From assembly GCA_021799945.1 (NCBI GenBank), contig JAJYZK010000168.1:1-6966 (forward strand): a DNA stretch of 6,966 nt, read 5' to 3'. Source of the DNA: Acidobacteriota bacterium (GTDB lineage Bacteria > Acidobacteriota > Terriglobia > Terriglobales > Acidobacteriaceae). The notes under the pieces are model-generated. The model saw only the letters and a list, made by a program, of their open reading frames with translations. It searched no databases and was not told where the DNA came from. Position 1 is the stretch's first letter. Each line of letters starts with the position of its first letter. Below, piece by piece: positions 6,015 to 6,966 of this stretch. Both the position numbers and the translations under genes were made by a program.

Positions 6015-6966
6015 ATGAAACAGCATCCGTTGTGCACGGACCCGGAAGACGGCCCGACAATCTTCGATCTTCCGATCGCCGGCGGCGCAAAGATGGAATG
6101 GGCCGCGCTGGAGACCCGCCGGCATTTTCTGGGCAGGTCGGGGAAGGTGCTGGGATGGGCCGCCCTGGCCAGCCTGTTGGGCGACAGGGCGCTGGTCCGC
6201 AGGGCGGAGGCCGCGACGCCGGCAGCTCCGGCGGCTGTTCCCCCGAATCCCGAAGCGCTTCGGCTGCCCAACTTCGCCCCGACCGCGAAGCGGGCGATTT
6301 ATCTCTTCATGTCCGGAGGCCCGCCGCAGATGGACCTGCTGGATTACAAGCCCAAGCTAGCCCAGCTCTACAACCAGGACATTCCGGACTCCGTGCGCGG
6401 AGCGCAGCAGTTGACGGGCATGACGGCCGGTCAGGCCCGCTTTCCCATCGCTCCTTCGCACTGGCCCTTCCAGCAGCACGGCGGCTCCGGCGCATGGGTC
6501 AGCGACCTGCTGCCCTACACCGCACGGATGGTGGACGACCTCACCATCATCAAATCGACCAGTACGGACGCCATCAATCATGAACCGGCCATCATGCTGC
6601 TCAACACCGGAAACATGAATGCGGGCAAACCGTGCCTCGGGTCCTGGCTTTCCTACGGGCTGGGCAGCATGAATGAGAACCTGCCCACCTTTGTGGTGCT
6701 GCTGAGCAAGGTGAATGCGAAGGAGAACAACCAGCCGCTCTCCTCGCGCCTATGGAGCAGCGGTTTCCTCTCCTCGGAATATGCCGGGGTGGGGCTTCGC
6801 TCCGCGGGCGACCCGGTGCTCTATCTCAGCGACCCGAAAGGCGTGAATCGCGAGGTGCGCCGCAAGATGCTCGACGCGGTCGAGGCGATCAACCGGCAAA
6901 CCTACGAGGAGTTTGGCGATCCGGAGACGAATTCGCGCATCACGGAGTACGAGATGGCGTACCGGA
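6015..6966 (+). CDS. DUF1501 family protein with twin-arginine signal (runs off right edge)
   Basis: There are 317 codons to the window end; family members are usually about 430-500 residues, so roughly the C-terminal third is missing. Residues 34-56 read TRRHFLGRSGKVLGWAALAS, a twin-arginine (R35-R36) export signal followed by a hydrophobic core, so the protein is probably moved folded across the inner membrane. An Ala/Pro-rich spacer (65-78) leads into the DUF1501 domain (PF07394), with AIYLFMSGGPPQMDLLDYKP (94-113), whose Asp107 sits where members of the alkaline phosphatase/sulfatase-like fold bind metal, and INHEPAIMLLNTG (187-199) with H189. The stretch before the RR motif (34 residues) is longer than usual; M27 (6093) would match typical members better. 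The 40-bp gap after the cytochrome gene and the strong ribosome site indicate one operon. DUF1501 proteins are frequent partners of PSCyt/PSD1 cytochromes; their activity is not known. Confidence 0.92.
   Translation, partial: MKQHPLCTDPEDGPTIFDLPIAGGAKMEWAALETRRHFLGRSGKVLGWAALASLLGDRALVRRAEAATPAAPAAVPPNPEALRLPNFAPTAKRAIYLFMSGGPPQMDLLDYKPKLAQLYNQDIPDSVRGAQQLTGMTAGQARFPIAPSHWPFQQHGGSGAWVSDLLPYTARMVDDLTIIKSTSTDAINHEPAIMLLNTGNMNAGKPCLGSWLSYGLGSMNENLPTFVVLLSKVNAKENNQPLSSRLWSSGFLSSEYAGVGLRSAGDPVLYLSDPKGVNREVRRKMLDAVEAINRQTYEEFGDPETNSRITEYEMAYR

Noticed and set aside
2759..6271. Minus-strand open frame of 1170 codons opposite the cytochrome gene
   Set aside because: Antisense shadow caused by GC-rich codon use: the protein is Arg/His/Gly-rich with no domain, while the plus strand holds clear PSCyt/PSD1 motifs in order.
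6032..6583. Plus-strand 183-codon frame inside the DUF1501 gene
   Set aside because: Off-frame shadow; the DUF1501 frame carries the family motifs and the strong ribosome binding site.

Overview
The window is a high-GC stretch of bacterial chromosome. Its gene content best fits Acidobacteriota of the Solibacter/Bryobacter type; Planctomycetota or Verrucomicrobiota are alternatives. The main clue is a pair of adjacent genes encoding a PSCyt1-PSCyt2-LamG-PSD1 (DUF1549/DUF1553) cytochrome and a DUF1501 protein, a pairing that is greatly expanded in those phyla. The TolC-type N-terminus at the left edge also reads like acidobacterial members of its family. This assignment is inference: there is no rRNA or other taxonomic marker here.

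Left block (1-2258): an envelope or metal-transport-like locus. A TolC-family outer-membrane efflux gene runs leftwards off the window (complement of 1-324) and is easy to miss because it has no stop inside the window. After a 335-bp divergent intergenic region with two sets of short repeats (candidate operators), a predicted outer-membrane beta-barrel of the MetA-pathway/'transporter' type (660-1658) runs rightwards. It is followed by a small exported protein with a heavy-metal-associated (HMA)-like ferredoxin fold (1767-2258). In that fold the two metal-binding cysteines of the CxxC motif appear to be replaced (Ile-Pro-Phe-Thr), and the mature protein has no cysteine at all.

Middle (2259-2662): about 400 bp with no convincing gene. 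It holds a stem-loop just after the HMA-like gene, a good sigma70-like promoter (TTGTCA, 18 bp, TATACT) pointing right, and a roughly 160-nt leader rich in inverted repeats.

Right block (2663-6966): a two-gene operon. The first gene encodes a 1103-residue predicted lipoprotein with two CxxCH haem-binding motifs and a concanavalin-like insert. After 40 bp and a strong Shine-Dalgarno site comes a twin-arginine-signal DUF1501 protein that runs off the right edge. These two are almost certainly made together and act outside the cytoplasm; the biochemical role of such pairs is not established.

The most unusual points are the cysteine-free HMA-like protein beside efflux-type genes, the palindrome plus tandem duplication that seems to have remodelled the C-terminus of the beta-barrel gene, and the tandem 11-bp repeats in the divergent promoter region. 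I found no mobile element, CRISPR array, tRNA or rRNA.
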